Made by a program: the position numbers and the translations under genes. Shown here one piece after another: positions 9,161 through 17,325 of a stretch of DNA of 57,186 bases. Origin of the DNA: Holosporales bacterium (lineage in GTDB: Bacteria > Pseudomonadota > Alphaproteobacteria > Holosporales > Holosporaceae); assembly GCA_947457385.1 (NCBI GenBank), contig CANGUX010000003.1, forward strand, positions 1 to 57,186, given 5' to 3'. Within the stretch, counting starts at the first letter, position 1. The number at the start of each line of letters is the position of its first letter. Below the pieces are notes generated by a model. It made no database searches, was not told where the DNA came from, and saw nothing but the letters and a program-made list of their open reading frames with translations.

Positions 9161-9224
9161 ATCACCAAAACAAATGGGCTGTGGAATGCATATAAAGGTG
9201 TATTATATGTGAACAAGGTACATA

Positions 9225-9301
9225 TGGTCGGAGTGGCGGGATTTGAACCCACGGCCCCTACACCCCCAGCGTAGTGCGCTACCAGGCTGCGCTACACTCC
9301 G
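9225..9301 (-). tRNA. tRNA-Pro (anticodon GGG)
   Basis: 77 bases with CCA encoded. The acceptor stem CGGAGTG pairs with CACTCCG. The D arm contains AGCCTGGTA, the anticodon stem-loop is CTACG-CTGGGGG-TGTAG with anticodon GGG, and the T arm is GTGGG-TTCAAAT-CCCGC. It reads CCC/CCU proline codons. It sits between the giant barrel gene and a small secreted-protein gene. I see no integration scar next to it. Confidence 0.95.
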
Positions 9302-9346
9302 ACCTTTCAAAACTCTACAAAAAAACAAAACAGACGTCAACGCTTT

Positions 9347-9685
9347 TTATTGATCCGCCAGTTCTTCTACGGTTCTGATTAATTTGTTATAGATTTCTTC
9401 GCCCTCTGGCATTAAACTTTTTCCCTTTCTTAAACGCTTTTTTAAATCTAAATATTCTTCTGATATTTCGCTGATGGCTTCTTTTTTGCCTGGATTGTTT
9501 TGCTCTATCCTGTTTAAAAGAGACTCAAAATGCATCTTTTTTTGCGCCAAGATCAAGGGATCTTCTGTCCTTTCTATCCGGGATAGAAGATCTAAAATGT
9601 CTCTCATGAAACTCCCTTTACTGGGAGAAAATGCGCCACAAAAGATGGCTAGTATAAGACATATTTTCATTTTATTTTTTTTCAT
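9347..9685 (-). CDS. Small secreted helical protein, unknown
   Basis: 112 residues from the ATG at 9685, chosen because GGAGG lies five bases upstream; the frame is open eight codons further. The N-terminus is a signal peptide (MKKNKMKICLILAIFCGAFS). The mature part is short, charged and probably all-helical (MHFESLLNRIEQ, EEYLDLKKRLRKGK, IYNKLIRTVEELADQ). I recognise no family. It lies just upstream of tRNA-Pro on the same strand. It resembles the other small exported proteins of this window (31.3, 48.9 and 49.4 kb) in size and export signal, but I see no sequence kinship. Confidence 0.65.
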   Translation of the reverse strand: MKKNKMKICLILAIFCGAFSPSKGSFMRDILDLLSRIERTEDPLILAQKKMHFESLLNRIEQNNPGKKEAISEISEEYLDLKKRLRKGKSLMPEGEEIYNKLIRTVEELADQ

Positions 9686-9819
9686 TTTTTCCTCCATTTC
9701 ACCTTTCATATAGTATAAAGAATTCTAAAAAAAAATAAGAGTGAAAAAATATTTTTAACGTTACAGAAAAAAATCAAGAATGCTATGCTAAGAAAGGAAG
9801 CACATTTAGGGATGCAGGC

Positions 9820-10470
9820 ATGCAGGAAACAGCGCATCACATCAACGTGTATGGACGACGCAAAGGACGACCCTTGCGTATTCAAAAGCAAACGGCTCTT
9901 AATACGCTTCTGCCACAGGTCAATCTTTCTTTGGGGCTTCCTGTACAAAAGAAGGTGTGGTTAGAAATTGGCTTTGGCTTTGGGGAGCATTTGCTAGGGA
10001 AAATGGCACAGTGTCCTGAAGATGGATTTGTGGGAGTTGAAGTCTTTCATCCTGGGCTAGCCCATTTTTTACATCATCTGCCTCCTTCAGATTACCATCG
10101 TTGTCGGGTCTCTGCAGAGCCTATCCAGATGCTTTTCCCCCAAGTCCCTTCAGAGCGGTTTGAGGGTATTCTTATATTTTTCCCAGATCCTTGGCCCAAA
10201 CGCGATCATCATAAACGACGCTTAATGCAAGAGGCTTTTTTATCTGAGTGCCATAGAACCTTGATTTCAGGAGGAACCATCCATATTGCAAGCGATATCC
10301 CGCCGTTAATGGATTGGATGATAGAGCAACTTAGGGGTCACAAAGGCTTTGTTCCTCAAGGATCTTCTGAGCGTTTCCTTTGGCCATCTTCTTGGCCAAA
10401 AAGCCGTTATCAAGAAAAAGCCATGGCAGAAGGCAGAGAATCTTGGGCATCCATATGGGAAAAACAATAA
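9820..10470 (+). CDS. trmB: tRNA (guanine-N7)-methyltransferase TrmB
   Basis: Methylates G46 of tRNA using S-adenosylmethionine. The 216-residue protein has the SAM-binding motif LEIGFGFGEHL (about 48-58), the acidic VGVEVF that follows it, and the diagnostic FPDPWPKRDHHKRRL (121-135) that holds substrate and active-site residues. A SDIPPLMDWM segment follows near 165. The stop codon overlaps the ATG of rnhA by one base (TAATG), so the two are probably translationally coupled. Confidence 0.95.
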   Translation: MQETAHHINVYGRRKGRPLRIQKQTALNTLLPQVNLSLGLPVQKKVWLEIGFGFGEHLLGKMAQCPEDGFVGVEVFHPGLAHFLHHLPPSDYHRCRVSAEPIQMLFPQVPSERFEGILIFFPDPWPKRDHHKRRLMQEAFLSECHRTLISGGTIHIASDIPPLMDWMIEQLRGHKGFVPQGSSERFLWPSSWPKSRYQEKAMAEGRESWASIWEKQ

Positions 10471-10985
10471 TGCCATCTGCCATCATGACCCCTCCTTTGT
10501 TTTCAGGATCACCCGAAAAAGCCATTTGGATTTTTACCGATGGGGCATGCGCGGGCAATCCTGGTCCTGGGGGATGGGGCGCTCTTATAAGGTATCCAGA
10601 GCGTATGGCGCGACTTGCCGGATATGAAGCCCATACGACAAACAATCGCATGGAGCTTACGGCCCCCATTAAAGCCTTACAAACTCTATTAGATCAATCC
10701 ATTTCTTTGCCCATAACCGTCGTCTCAGATAGTCAATATGTGGTAAAAGGTATCACAGAATGGATCCATGGATGGAGACGCAACCATTGGAAAACATCCA
10801 CCAGAAAGGACGTGGAAAATCGGGATTTATGGGAAACATTGTGGACCGTAGCAACACGGGTTCCCACCCTTTCTTGGCAATGGGTTAGAGGCCACAATGG
10901 GCATCCTGAAAACGAAGAGGCAGACCAATTGGCAAAATCAGCACTGCTCGCTAAAAGCAACTGTTTTGAAACACATGCCATCTAG
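10470..10985 (+). CDS. rnhA: Ribonuclease HI
   Basis: Cleaves the RNA strand of RNA-DNA hybrids. From the ATG at 10470 the protein has 171 residues. The four metal-binding acids are visible: D24 (FTDGACAGNPGPGGWG), E62 (NNRMEL), D87 (VSDSQYVVKGI) and an Asp near 150 (NEEADQLAK). The catalytic His lies in RGHNGHPE. The basic WIHGWRRNHWKTS loop is the substrate-binding handle of the E. coli-type enzyme. The frame is open 30 codons upstream inside trmB; the ATG that overlaps the trmB stop gives the normal N-terminus. Confidence 0.96.
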   Translation: MPSAIMTPPLFSGSPEKAIWIFTDGACAGNPGPGGWGALIRYPERMARLAGYEAHTTNNRMELTAPIKALQTLLDQSISLPITVVSDSQYVVKGITEWIHGWRRNHWKTSTRKDVENRDLWETLWTVATRVPTLSWQWVRGHNGHPENEEADQLAKSALLAKSNCFETHAI

Positions 10986-11460
10986 ATCCGTTTCAGCGTG
11001 CATAAGATCTATTCTCCTATACGCCAGATTTTTTTGGGTTGCTTTTTTTTGGGTTGCACCTATCTCTTTTGAGGTGTCATGATTTTTCAACCCAAAGAAA
11101 AACTGTATTAGGGGGCCAAATGTATCAGATCTATTTTGACGCCATCATTTAATTTACTCATCACTTATTCCAAAAATTTATATTCATGAAAGTTCTAAGG
11201 GGTATGAAAAGAGCAATCTCCATCCTTTTTTTCTTCATGATAGATCGAAACCTCCTTACCTCCATGAGCACTAGCGAATATCGGGAAAACAAAGCATACA
11301 CTAATGCGCCATATCTTATTGAAAAATATAGAGCCATACCTTGAGTAGCATTCCTCATCTTTTTTTAAGCCTCCTTCCTTTAGGCTGAAATACAATCCAT
11401 CCATTATTTTTTATGCTGTGTTGTCTCAAGTTCTTAATAAAATGCTTTATTTTACGAATC
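10986..11460. other. Intergenic region after rnhA with possible small-gene debris
   Basis: No firm gene. At 11031-11055 a 14-base string (seven T followed by GGGTTGC) occurs twice in tandem. On the minus strand, 11195-11404 encodes 69 residues with a signal-peptide-like stretch (WRISVCFVFPIFASAHGG) and a short charged tail. It lacks a standard start with a ribosome binding site. A GGAGG near 11375 serves instead an ATG (11358) in the overlapping frame. This may be a frameshifted remnant of a small secreted protein. Confidence 0.35.
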
Positions 11461-11688
11461 ATGCATAGCTATTTTATGGCTTATGTATGTGAAATGATGT
11501 TATATGGCATTGGGATACTGTTTGCCTTTCTCCTTGCAGGCTGTTCTGTTGATCCTTATGCCATCAATGCGTTTATTCAAAATACCTCTTTGCAGGTTAA
11601 AGTGTGTTTTCTGGTGTTTATGGCAGCTGTTTTGTGTTTCTATAGTGTAAGTGTTCTTTGCAATTTTGGGAAAAAGTATAAGCTGTAG
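11461..11688 (+). CDS. Small membrane protein or lipoprotein, unknown
   Basis: 75 residues from the ATG at 11461; starts at 11413, 11476, 11494 and 11497 are also possible and none has a strong ribosome binding site. The first hydrophobic stretch ends in a lipobox-like LAGC (LYGIGILFAFLLAGCSVDPY). A second membrane segment follows (VCFLVFMAAVLCFYSVSVLC). It converges with dnaQ. I recognise no family; a chance ORF is possible. Confidence 0.4.
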   Translation: MHSYFMAYVCEMMLYGIGILFAFLLAGCSVDPYAINAFIQNTSLQVKVCFLVFMAAVLCFYSVSVLCNFGKKYKL

Positions 11689-11699
11689 CAGCTCTACAG
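11683..11699. terminator. Inverted repeat between convergent genes
   Basis: Perfect 6-base palindrome CTGTAG/CTACAG around a 5-base loop, overlapping the 3' ends of the small membrane-protein gene and dnaQ. On the minus strand it is followed within ten bases by a run of five T, so it may end dnaQ transcription. The stem is short and the T run is not adjacent, so support is weak. Confidence 0.35.
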
Positions 11700-12350
11700 G
11701 GATCTGGATGAAGGCCCAAATTTATTTTTAATGGCTTCATAGCCCTCTTCTTCTTCTGCTGGAATAGGAAAAACGCGAATGGGGCGAGGTTTTCTTTCTG
11801 GACTTGGTTTAGATTTAGACGATTCTTGCAAAGAAAGTTGCTGCTTATCTAAATGAAAATACACTTGACTCAGCAGATGCGCATCTTCTAGAGCGCTATG
11901 GATTTCACGTTTTTGCAAGCTGATGTGAAATTTACGACATAATGCATCTAAATTAGCCGGAGACCCTGGAAATTTTTGTTTGGCCATGGGAAGGGTATCG
12001 ATGACATCGTTGGAAAGCGGTAGTTCCCCCAAACGCAAAAACTCAGCATTCAAAAAGCCTAGGTCAAAGGGGGCATTGTGAATCACCAATGGACTGTCTT
12101 GTATAAACTGTTTGAGTTGCATATAGATGGCTTCAAAAGGAGGAAACTGAGACAAAAAAACATCGCTTAATCGATGAATCTGAAAGGCTGTCATGGGCAT
12201 GGTGCGCTGTGGATTAACATAGTGTTGAAAGGTCTTGCCTGTGGGGACTCCATCCCAAAGTTCTACACACCCTACGTCGACAATGCGATCCCCTGAAGCA
12301 TGAGAAAGCCCTGTGGTTTCCGTATCTAAGACAACTTTTCGCAAACACAT
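11694..12350 (-). CDS. dnaQ: DNA polymerase III epsilon subunit (3'-5' proofreading exonuclease)
   Basis: Proofreading subunit of the replicative polymerase. Of 218 residues, the exonuclease part shows ExoI VLDTETTG (7-14, acids D9 and E11), ExoII HNAPFD (about 91-96) and ExoIII HSALEDA (about 150-156, His plus Asp of the DEDDh class). The C-terminal tail (about 170-218) is Lys/Pro/Glu-rich and probably disordered; in E. coli the tail tethers epsilon to alpha. It follows hemW on the same strand with a 76-base gap, so lnt-hemW-dnaQ may be one transcript. Confidence 0.93.
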   Translation of the reverse strand: MCLRKVVLDTETTGLSHASGDRIVDVGCVELWDGVPTGKTFQHYVNPQRTMPMTAFQIHRLSDVFLSQFPPFEAIYMQLKQFIQDSPLVIHNAPFDLGFLNAEFLRLGELPLSNDVIDTLPMAKQKFPGSPANLDALCRKFHISLQKREIHSALEDAHLLSQVYFHLDKQQLSLQESSKSKPSPERKPRPIRVFPIPAEEEEGYEAIKNKFGPSSRSL

Positions 12351-12426
12351 CCCCGCAAGAATTCTCCCCTTCGAGTGTGCGCAAATCTTAATGTGAACGC
12401 AAGTCCTCTTTCATGAAGGAGGGAAA

Positions 12427-13596
12427 TCACATGGACGTCAGCATTTTTTCTCTACATAAATAGGCAACAATACTATCCACAAGGGGGCGTCCTTTTGGGG
12501 TCATTGCAATAGACGTTTGCCAGTGCAAAAATCCCTCTTTTTTCAAGGTATCTAAAGACACCATGAATTCGGGCGTAAAGGCTTCTCCCAGTTTCAACAG
12601 GCTTTCCAAAGGAATGCCTTCTTTCAACCGCAATCCCATCAAAAGACGTTCCACAGCTTCTTGTTGACGGGTTAAGGCTTCTTCCTCTTGTAGGGCATGT
12701 CCATGCTCTTTAAGAGATCCCAACCAGTTCTTGGGAAGTTTATGGGCGGTGGTAGCATACTTCTTGTTTTCTAAAGTAATGCGTCCATGGGCGCCAGGCC
12801 CCAAACCAAGATAATCTTGATAGTTCCAATAGGCTAAATTATGCTGACTTTCGGCACCAGGTTTGGAATAATTAGAGATTTCATAGCGCAACAACCCATG
12901 GGATTCCAGGATGCTTTCACTGACTGCATCCAGCTCTAAAATAAGGTCTTCCCCTGGGGCTTGATGACGTTGAGCATAAAAGGGAGTCCCAGGCTTATAG
13001 GTCAACTGATAGAGCGAAACGTGCTCACCCGCCCAATGCATGGCCTCTGTCAATTCTTGTTCCCATAAGGCCGCATGTGTGTGAAGGGGATGGGCATATA
13101 TAAGGTCCAGCGACATGCGAACTCCTGATGCATGAAGCACCTTTAAGGCTTGAATGCATACATCAGGGGTATGATCTCGACCTAAAAAATATAAGGTTTT
13201 TTCATCAAAAGATTGCACGCCCAAAGAAATACGATTGATGCCTGCCCGTTGCAGGCCTTCTAAGGCAGCGATATCTTTGGGGTTCATTTCCAGCGTAATC
13301 TCTACATTTGTTGGCTCTGATTTTTTTTGCGTTGGCCATTGGGCCTGAAGGGCTTCTATGATCCCTTGAACCAAATCGGGATGCATTAAGGATGGGGTGC
13401 CTCCACCAAAAAAGATACTAGAAAGCTCACGCGGCCCCAATCGTTTTTTCCAGGTTTTTATGTCTGCAGAAAAAGCTTCCATCCATTCCTGCCACACCAC
13501 ACCAGGATTAAGATACCGATTAAAATCACAATAGGGGCAAATGGCTGCACAATAGGGCCAATGAACATAAACCGCCAAAGGAGAAAGCTGGATCAT
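12427..13596 (-). CDS. hemW: HemW-like radical SAM protein (coproporphyrinogen III oxidase-like)
   Basis: 389 residues. The radical-SAM cysteines are C16, C20 and C23 in YCAAICPYCDFN. They are followed by the GGGTPS motif (FFGGGTPSLM, about 62-71), EITLEMNP and the INRISLGVQSFD stretch. The motif lacks the extra cysteine of genuine HemN (CxxxCxxCxC), because F replaces it. That places it with HemW, a haem-binding protein thought to insert or carry haem rather than oxidise coproporphyrinogen. The ATG at 13596 overlaps the lnt stop (ATGA), so translation is coupled; the longer open frame upstream lies inside lnt. Confidence 0.92.
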   Translation of the reverse strand: MIQLSPLAVYVHWPYCAAICPYCDFNRYLNPGVVWQEWMEAFSADIKTWKKRLGPRELSSIFFGGGTPSLMHPDLVQGIIEALQAQWPTQKKSEPTNVEITLEMNPKDIAALEGLQRAGINRISLGVQSFDEKTLYFLGRDHTPDVCIQALKVLHASGVRMSLDLIYAHPLHTHAALWEQELTEAMHWAGEHVSLYQLTYKPGTPFYAQRHQAPGEDLILELDAVSESILESHGLLRYEISNYSKPGAESQHNLAYWNYQDYLGLGPGAHGRITLENKKYATTAHKLPKNWLGSLKEHGHALQEEEALTRQQEAVERLLMGLRLKEGIPLESLLKLGEAFTPEFMVSLDTLKKEGFLHWQTSIAMTPKGRPLVDSIVAYLCREKMLTSM

Positions 13597-15236
13597 GGTT
13601 GAAAAGACCGCTTTTTTTGCAATCCCTGCAACAATAAAATCGCCAATCCCAAGGCGATCATCATCGCCACCCAAATCGTCTCTTGAAATCGAGCATACAG
13701 GGTCATGGGGATGGCACAAGGCAATGGGGAATCTATGATCCCTCGGACATACAGAGGAAGCGTATGCAACACACGTCCCAAAGGATCAATCATACAAGAA
13801 GTCCCTGTATTGGCAACACGTACCAGAGGCAATCCTTCTTCGATGGCTCGGAAACGGGCGCTTACAGCGTGTTGATGGGGGCCCGGAGAATGTCCGAACC
13901 ATCCATCGTTAGTGATATTTAAAATCCATTGGGGCTGAAGCTCATGGCAAGGTGGACGAACCGTCCCAGGGAAAATAGCTTCATAACAAATCAGCGTACG
14001 AAAAGGAGGTAAACCTTCTACCAACGTCACATAAGAAGGTGGACCTGCACACAGATCTAGCGATCCAGGTGTGATTTTTTTCAGCCATGTTGAAGGGATA
14101 AGTTTTTCTAACCCTTGGCGTTGCGGAATGTATTCTCCAAAGGGAAGAAGATGCATTTTTGCATATCTCAGCACTAAAAGCTTGGACGGCTCGTGGACCA
14201 TCAAGCTGTTAAGCAGTTGGGTAGATGTATTTTCATAGACTCCCCCCATCATCAACGTAGCCGCACTAAAGCTTGGAAACGTCTTGCACAGTTTCGGGGT
14301 AATGAGCCATGGAAACGCAGCTTCGGGCCAAATCACATGGGTAGGAAGGTGCTTAGAAATGATTTTAGTCAGTCGCACAAGCGTTTGCAGTTGCTGAGAG
14401 GCAAAATAGGGATCCCCTTTTTCTTTTTGAGCAATAGAAGGCTGCACCAGACGCAATACAGCTTTAGCATGCAAGCATGTGGGGCTTTGCTCCAGGCGCA
14501 AAGATCCGGCTCCATAAAGAAGGGCGCATCCTCCTAACGACCATGCCAACCCTGTGATCCATGAGCGATGCTGTAACACAAACAATCCAGGAAGACACAA
14601 AAGCAAAAACGTCAACAATCCTAAACCATAACTGCCCAAAACAGCAGCTCCTTGCACCATGGGCAAATAAGGGGCCCAAATATAAGCCAAAAGATTCCAT
14701 GGGAACCCTGTAAAAAGATGTCCCATCAAAAATTCTATCCCACTGAATATCCAAGCAAATCCTAAAAGAAACCCGAAATAAACATGCCCTCCCATGGTTT
14801 TGCATTGGAAAAATTTCACGCTCATGGCCCCCACAGCTGGGTACAGTGCAAACACAGCAGGCAACCCTAAAAGGCTAAAGGGCCAAAGCCATGCAAAGCG
14901 TTCTGCATCTACCCAAAGACTGTTTCCTGCCCAAAAAAGATGACCAAACCAAAGACCAAATCCCCACCACCATCCGCAATCCCATGCTTCCTTAATGCTG
15001 CTAGATTTTCCAATGCGCACCATTAATCCATTTAAGGCTAAGATAATACAGGGACTATAATAATAAGGTGCCCAAGAAAGAGCCCCTATTAATCCCAGTA
15101 AAAATCCTGCTTTTTTCCAGTGAAAGAACCATGCCCCCCCATAGAAAGGAAGATATCTTTCTGAATGGTGTCTTTCTGAGTGGATCATGTGTTTCCAAGA
15201 AATGTCATCTCTCTTCCCCCATCTTGCTTCCTTCAT
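13593..15236 (-). CDS. lnt: Apolipoprotein N-acyltransferase
   Basis: Adds the third acyl chain to lipoproteins in the inner membrane. From the ATG at 15236 it has 547 residues. The N-terminal half has about six to eight membrane segments, followed by a periplasmic nitrilase domain with the catalytic triad in WPEAAFPW (Glu), YAKMHLLPFGEYIP (Lys) and LICYEAIFP (Cys), then WILNITNDGWFG. A final membrane helix (IWVAMMIALGLAILLLQGL) closes the protein. Start is uncertain: TTG 15260, ATG 15236 and ATG 15188 all lack a good ribosome binding site. It is the first gene of a probable lnt-hemW-dnaQ operon. Its presence implies triacylated lipoproteins such as the one at 16.6-17.2 kb. Confidence 0.93.
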   Translation of the reverse strand: MKEARWGKRDDISWKHMIHSERHHSERYLPFYGGAWFFHWKKAGFLLGLIGALSWAPYYYSPCIILALNGLMVRIGKSSSIKEAWDCGWWWGFGLWFGHLFWAGNSLWVDAERFAWLWPFSLLGLPAVFALYPAVGAMSVKFFQCKTMGGHVYFGFLLGFAWIFSGIEFLMGHLFTGFPWNLLAYIWAPYLPMVQGAAVLGSYGLGLLTFLLLCLPGLFVLQHRSWITGLAWSLGGCALLYGAGSLRLEQSPTCLHAKAVLRLVQPSIAQKEKGDPYFASQQLQTLVRLTKIISKHLPTHVIWPEAAFPWLITPKLCKTFPSFSAATLMMGGVYENTSTQLLNSLMVHEPSKLLVLRYAKMHLLPFGEYIPQRQGLEKLIPSTWLKKITPGSLDLCAGPPSYVTLVEGLPPFRTLICYEAIFPGTVRPPCHELQPQWILNITNDGWFGHSPGPHQHAVSARFRAIEEGLPLVRVANTGTSCMIDPLGRVLHTLPLYVRGIIDSPLPCAIPMTLYARFQETIWVAMMIALGLAILLLQGLQKKRSFQP

Positions 15237-15318
15237 TGATACCGTAAAATTCCCGTACAAGCCTAGGGGGGGGGATCTTTACATAAAACACCCTATTCCT
15301 TCACAATAAGACCTATGG

Positions 15319-15392
15319 TGGGAGATAGTTTAGCGGTAGAACTCTCGGCTCTGGACCGAGCAACTCTGGTTCGAATCCAGGTCTCCCAGCCA
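15319..15392 (+). tRNA. tRNA-Gln (anticodon CTG)
   Basis: 74 bases with CCA encoded. The acceptor TGGGAGA pairs with TCTCCCA, including the weak first U-A pair typical of tRNA-Gln. The anticodon stem-loop is CTCGG-CTCTGGA-CCGAG with anticodon CTG (codon CAG). The T arm is TCTGG-TTCGAAT-CCAGG. GatB at 35.2-36.7 kb and GltX at 54.6-55.9 kb suggest that this tRNA may be charged by the Glu-then-amidate route. A run of nine G lies upstream at 15265-15273. Confidence 0.96.
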
Positions 15393-15523
15393 TGCATCCT
15401 GAACAAGAAAAGCATATCACCATACACGCTGCATGACCTACCTTTTTATTAAAAAGACCATGGGCTTGCGGATGAGATAATACTAAGGGTATGTTAATGA
15501 AACGTTTTGGATGGAGTAAGAAT

Positions 15524-16609
15524 ATGAAAAAATCGCTTTTTTGCAGTAACGTTCTTTTTTTAGGGCTTGCTTTTGCTTCCAATCAACCCCCACAAACGTC
15601 TCAGCTCTCTCAGGATGTAAAGACGCCATTTTCTCCAGAGGAAATGCCTTGTGATCCCAGTCTTGCTGGATTACCAGAAGGACCACAATGTGAAGCACCT
15701 GTAACAGAAGCTGACACACGCTCTATTTCTTCAGAAAGAGCCTTTCTTGGTTCTTTTATCGAACTTGGCCTTGGATACAACACAGGCAGTTTAAAAGCTG
15801 CTGGAGGGGATATAGGAGACGCTTACCCCCCTGCTCTGTCTTTATCCAACCATCGCTCTAGAAGACAATCTGGGCATCGATATTTTTTTGGGAACTCTTC
15901 TTGGTCCCCTCAATCTGTGTCCCAAAAAGGCTTTATGGGGACGTTGTGTTTTGGATATAACGTATGCCTTGGAAAACATTTCTTGATTGGCATGATTGCC
16001 GGAGGAGGCTTGACCTCTATGGCTGGGAACCTCACCTATTCTGGAAACGTCACCACGCTAGATGCCTTATCGGGCGATATTCTTTCTTCTTTTCCGAGAG
16101 ATGAACGCTGTCGTTTTAATACAAAAGGAAATTTTAAAGCCTCTTTACGCATGGGCCCCAAACTGCATTGTGTGTTTCCTTTTTTTGAGTTGGGTTGGAG
16201 CATTTCCTGCCTTAAATTCAGAGCCAACACCCAAAATTCTTATACATGGTACAAAGCAAACACCTATTGGTTTAATGGTTTGCTTCTTGGATTTGGATCG
16301 GATTTTATTGTGAATAAATATGCAACGGTAGGATTGAGCGTGAATATGGCTTTAAACGGAGCCAAAAGCGCGGTGATTTACGGCGTTACAAAAGCCCTTC
16401 CTTTTAAATTAGGCTCTCAAATTATTTCCCCCAGCCTTAATACTAGCAATACTACCAGTCCTTATGTCATCAGTGAGACCCCTTTTATGTATAAACAGCC
16501 TAACAATATGACTGTTTCTAAAATAAAATCAAAGGTCAAACCCTATACCATTAATATCATGGCAACCATTAAATGCACGTTTCCTCTTGCTGATGATGCG
16601 CGGTATTGA
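15524..16609 (+). CDS. Outer-membrane beta-barrel protein, unknown role
   Basis: 361 residues from the ATG at 15524, which has GGAG seven bases upstream; the frame opens 11 codons earlier. The signal peptide (MKKSLFCSNVLFLGLAFAS) is followed by about 60 residues rich in Pro, Ser and Cys pairs (EMPCDPSLAGLPEGPQCEA). A barrel of alternating strands comes next (FLGSFIELGLGYN, GFMGTLCFGYNVCLG, FLIGMIAGGGL, FKASLRMGPKLHC, FNGLLLGFGSDF). The final strand is INIMATIKCTFPL plus six residues, so the protein does not end in the aromatic residue that usually terminates barrels. Several cysteines in the barrel are unusual. It shares style with the giant barrel at 5.2-9.2 kb but I see no clear repeats. 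A surface antigen or porin-like role is inferred. Confidence 0.72.
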   Translation: MKKSLFCSNVLFLGLAFASNQPPQTSQLSQDVKTPFSPEEMPCDPSLAGLPEGPQCEAPVTEADTRSISSERAFLGSFIELGLGYNTGSLKAAGGDIGDAYPPALSLSNHRSRRQSGHRYFFGNSSWSPQSVSQKGFMGTLCFGYNVCLGKHFLIGMIAGGGLTSMAGNLTYSGNVTTLDALSGDILSSFPRDERCRFNTKGNFKASLRMGPKLHCVFPFFELGWSISCLKFRANTQNSYTWYKANTYWFNGLLLGFGSDFIVNKYATVGLSVNMALNGAKSAVIYGVTKALPFKLGSQIISPSLNTSNTTSPYVISETPFMYKQPNNMTVSKIKSKVKPYTINIMATIKCTFPLADDARY

Positions 16610-16633
16610 AAAATAGGCTTTCTTTCAGCCGCA

Positions 16634-17173
16634 TCAGGGTTTCTGTGCATATAGTTCTCTCACTTTTCTAAGTATACTTTGCTTGATTTGAACTTCCAGG
16701 GTTTTAGAAGAAGGAACGCATTTCCATTGAGATGCGCAGTAGATCTGGCGAAGCACAAACACTGAAATGGCTTGAACTGGATTTTTGCAAACAGGAGCAA
16801 GAACGACTCTAATTTGAAAACGCTCTTGTGGACATGTGTCAGATACAATCCATTGGGTCTGAAGAAAGCCTTGTTCTGAATGGATTATTTCTATGGGAAA
16901 TGCGGCAAGGGTCTTAAGCGTTCCGCTCCACAGCGCCTGAGAAAATCGATCGTCTGGTTTTTTTCCAGAGCGAAAAATTTCAAAGTCTCCAAACAATTTT
17001 CCTGTATATAAAAATTTTCCATCAAAGTGCTCTATGGGAACAGCGCTATCCTTTCGCAATGGCAAAGGCATGGTGCTGGAAACTGTATTCTTTTTCTCTC
17101 CCCCACATCCTGATAAAGCACTCAGAATCAAGATCCCTATGGCATATAAAAACAAAACCATTTCCTTAGGCAT
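16634..17173 (-). CDS. DUF3576-type lipoprotein
   Basis: About 179 residues from the ATG at 17173, chosen because GGGG lies six bases before it; the frame is open 35 codons further up to 17278. A lipoprotein signal ends in the lipobox LSGC (LYAIGILILSALSGCGG). The body has the pattern ALWSGTLKTLAAFPIEI..., then a W near the centre, and ends FQIRVVLAP...AISVFVLRQI. That matches the alphaproteobacterial DUF3576 family as I recall it. The function of the family is unknown. It converges with the barrel gene upstream and is divergent from gyrA. Confidence 0.7.
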   Translation of the reverse strand: MPKEMVLFLYAIGILILSALSGCGGEKKNTVSSTMPLPLRKDSAVPIEHFDGKFLYTGKLFGDFEIFRSGKKPDDRFSQALWSGTLKTLAAFPIEIIHSEQGFLQTQWIVSDTCPQERFQIRVVLAPVCKNPVQAISVFVLRQIYCASQWKCVPSSKTLEVQIKQSILRKVRELYAQKP

Positions 17174-17325
17174 CATCTGCCCCATTTTTAACGGATTCTT
17201 AAGGGTTTGGCAAATGTTTAGCCAATCTATAAAAGCGCGTTTCTTACTAAAGAATAAAGCAAACCCCATTGACCTCATGACGAAGTTCTTTCACACTGGG
17301 TTTATCTCTTGATTTCTGATCTGTT

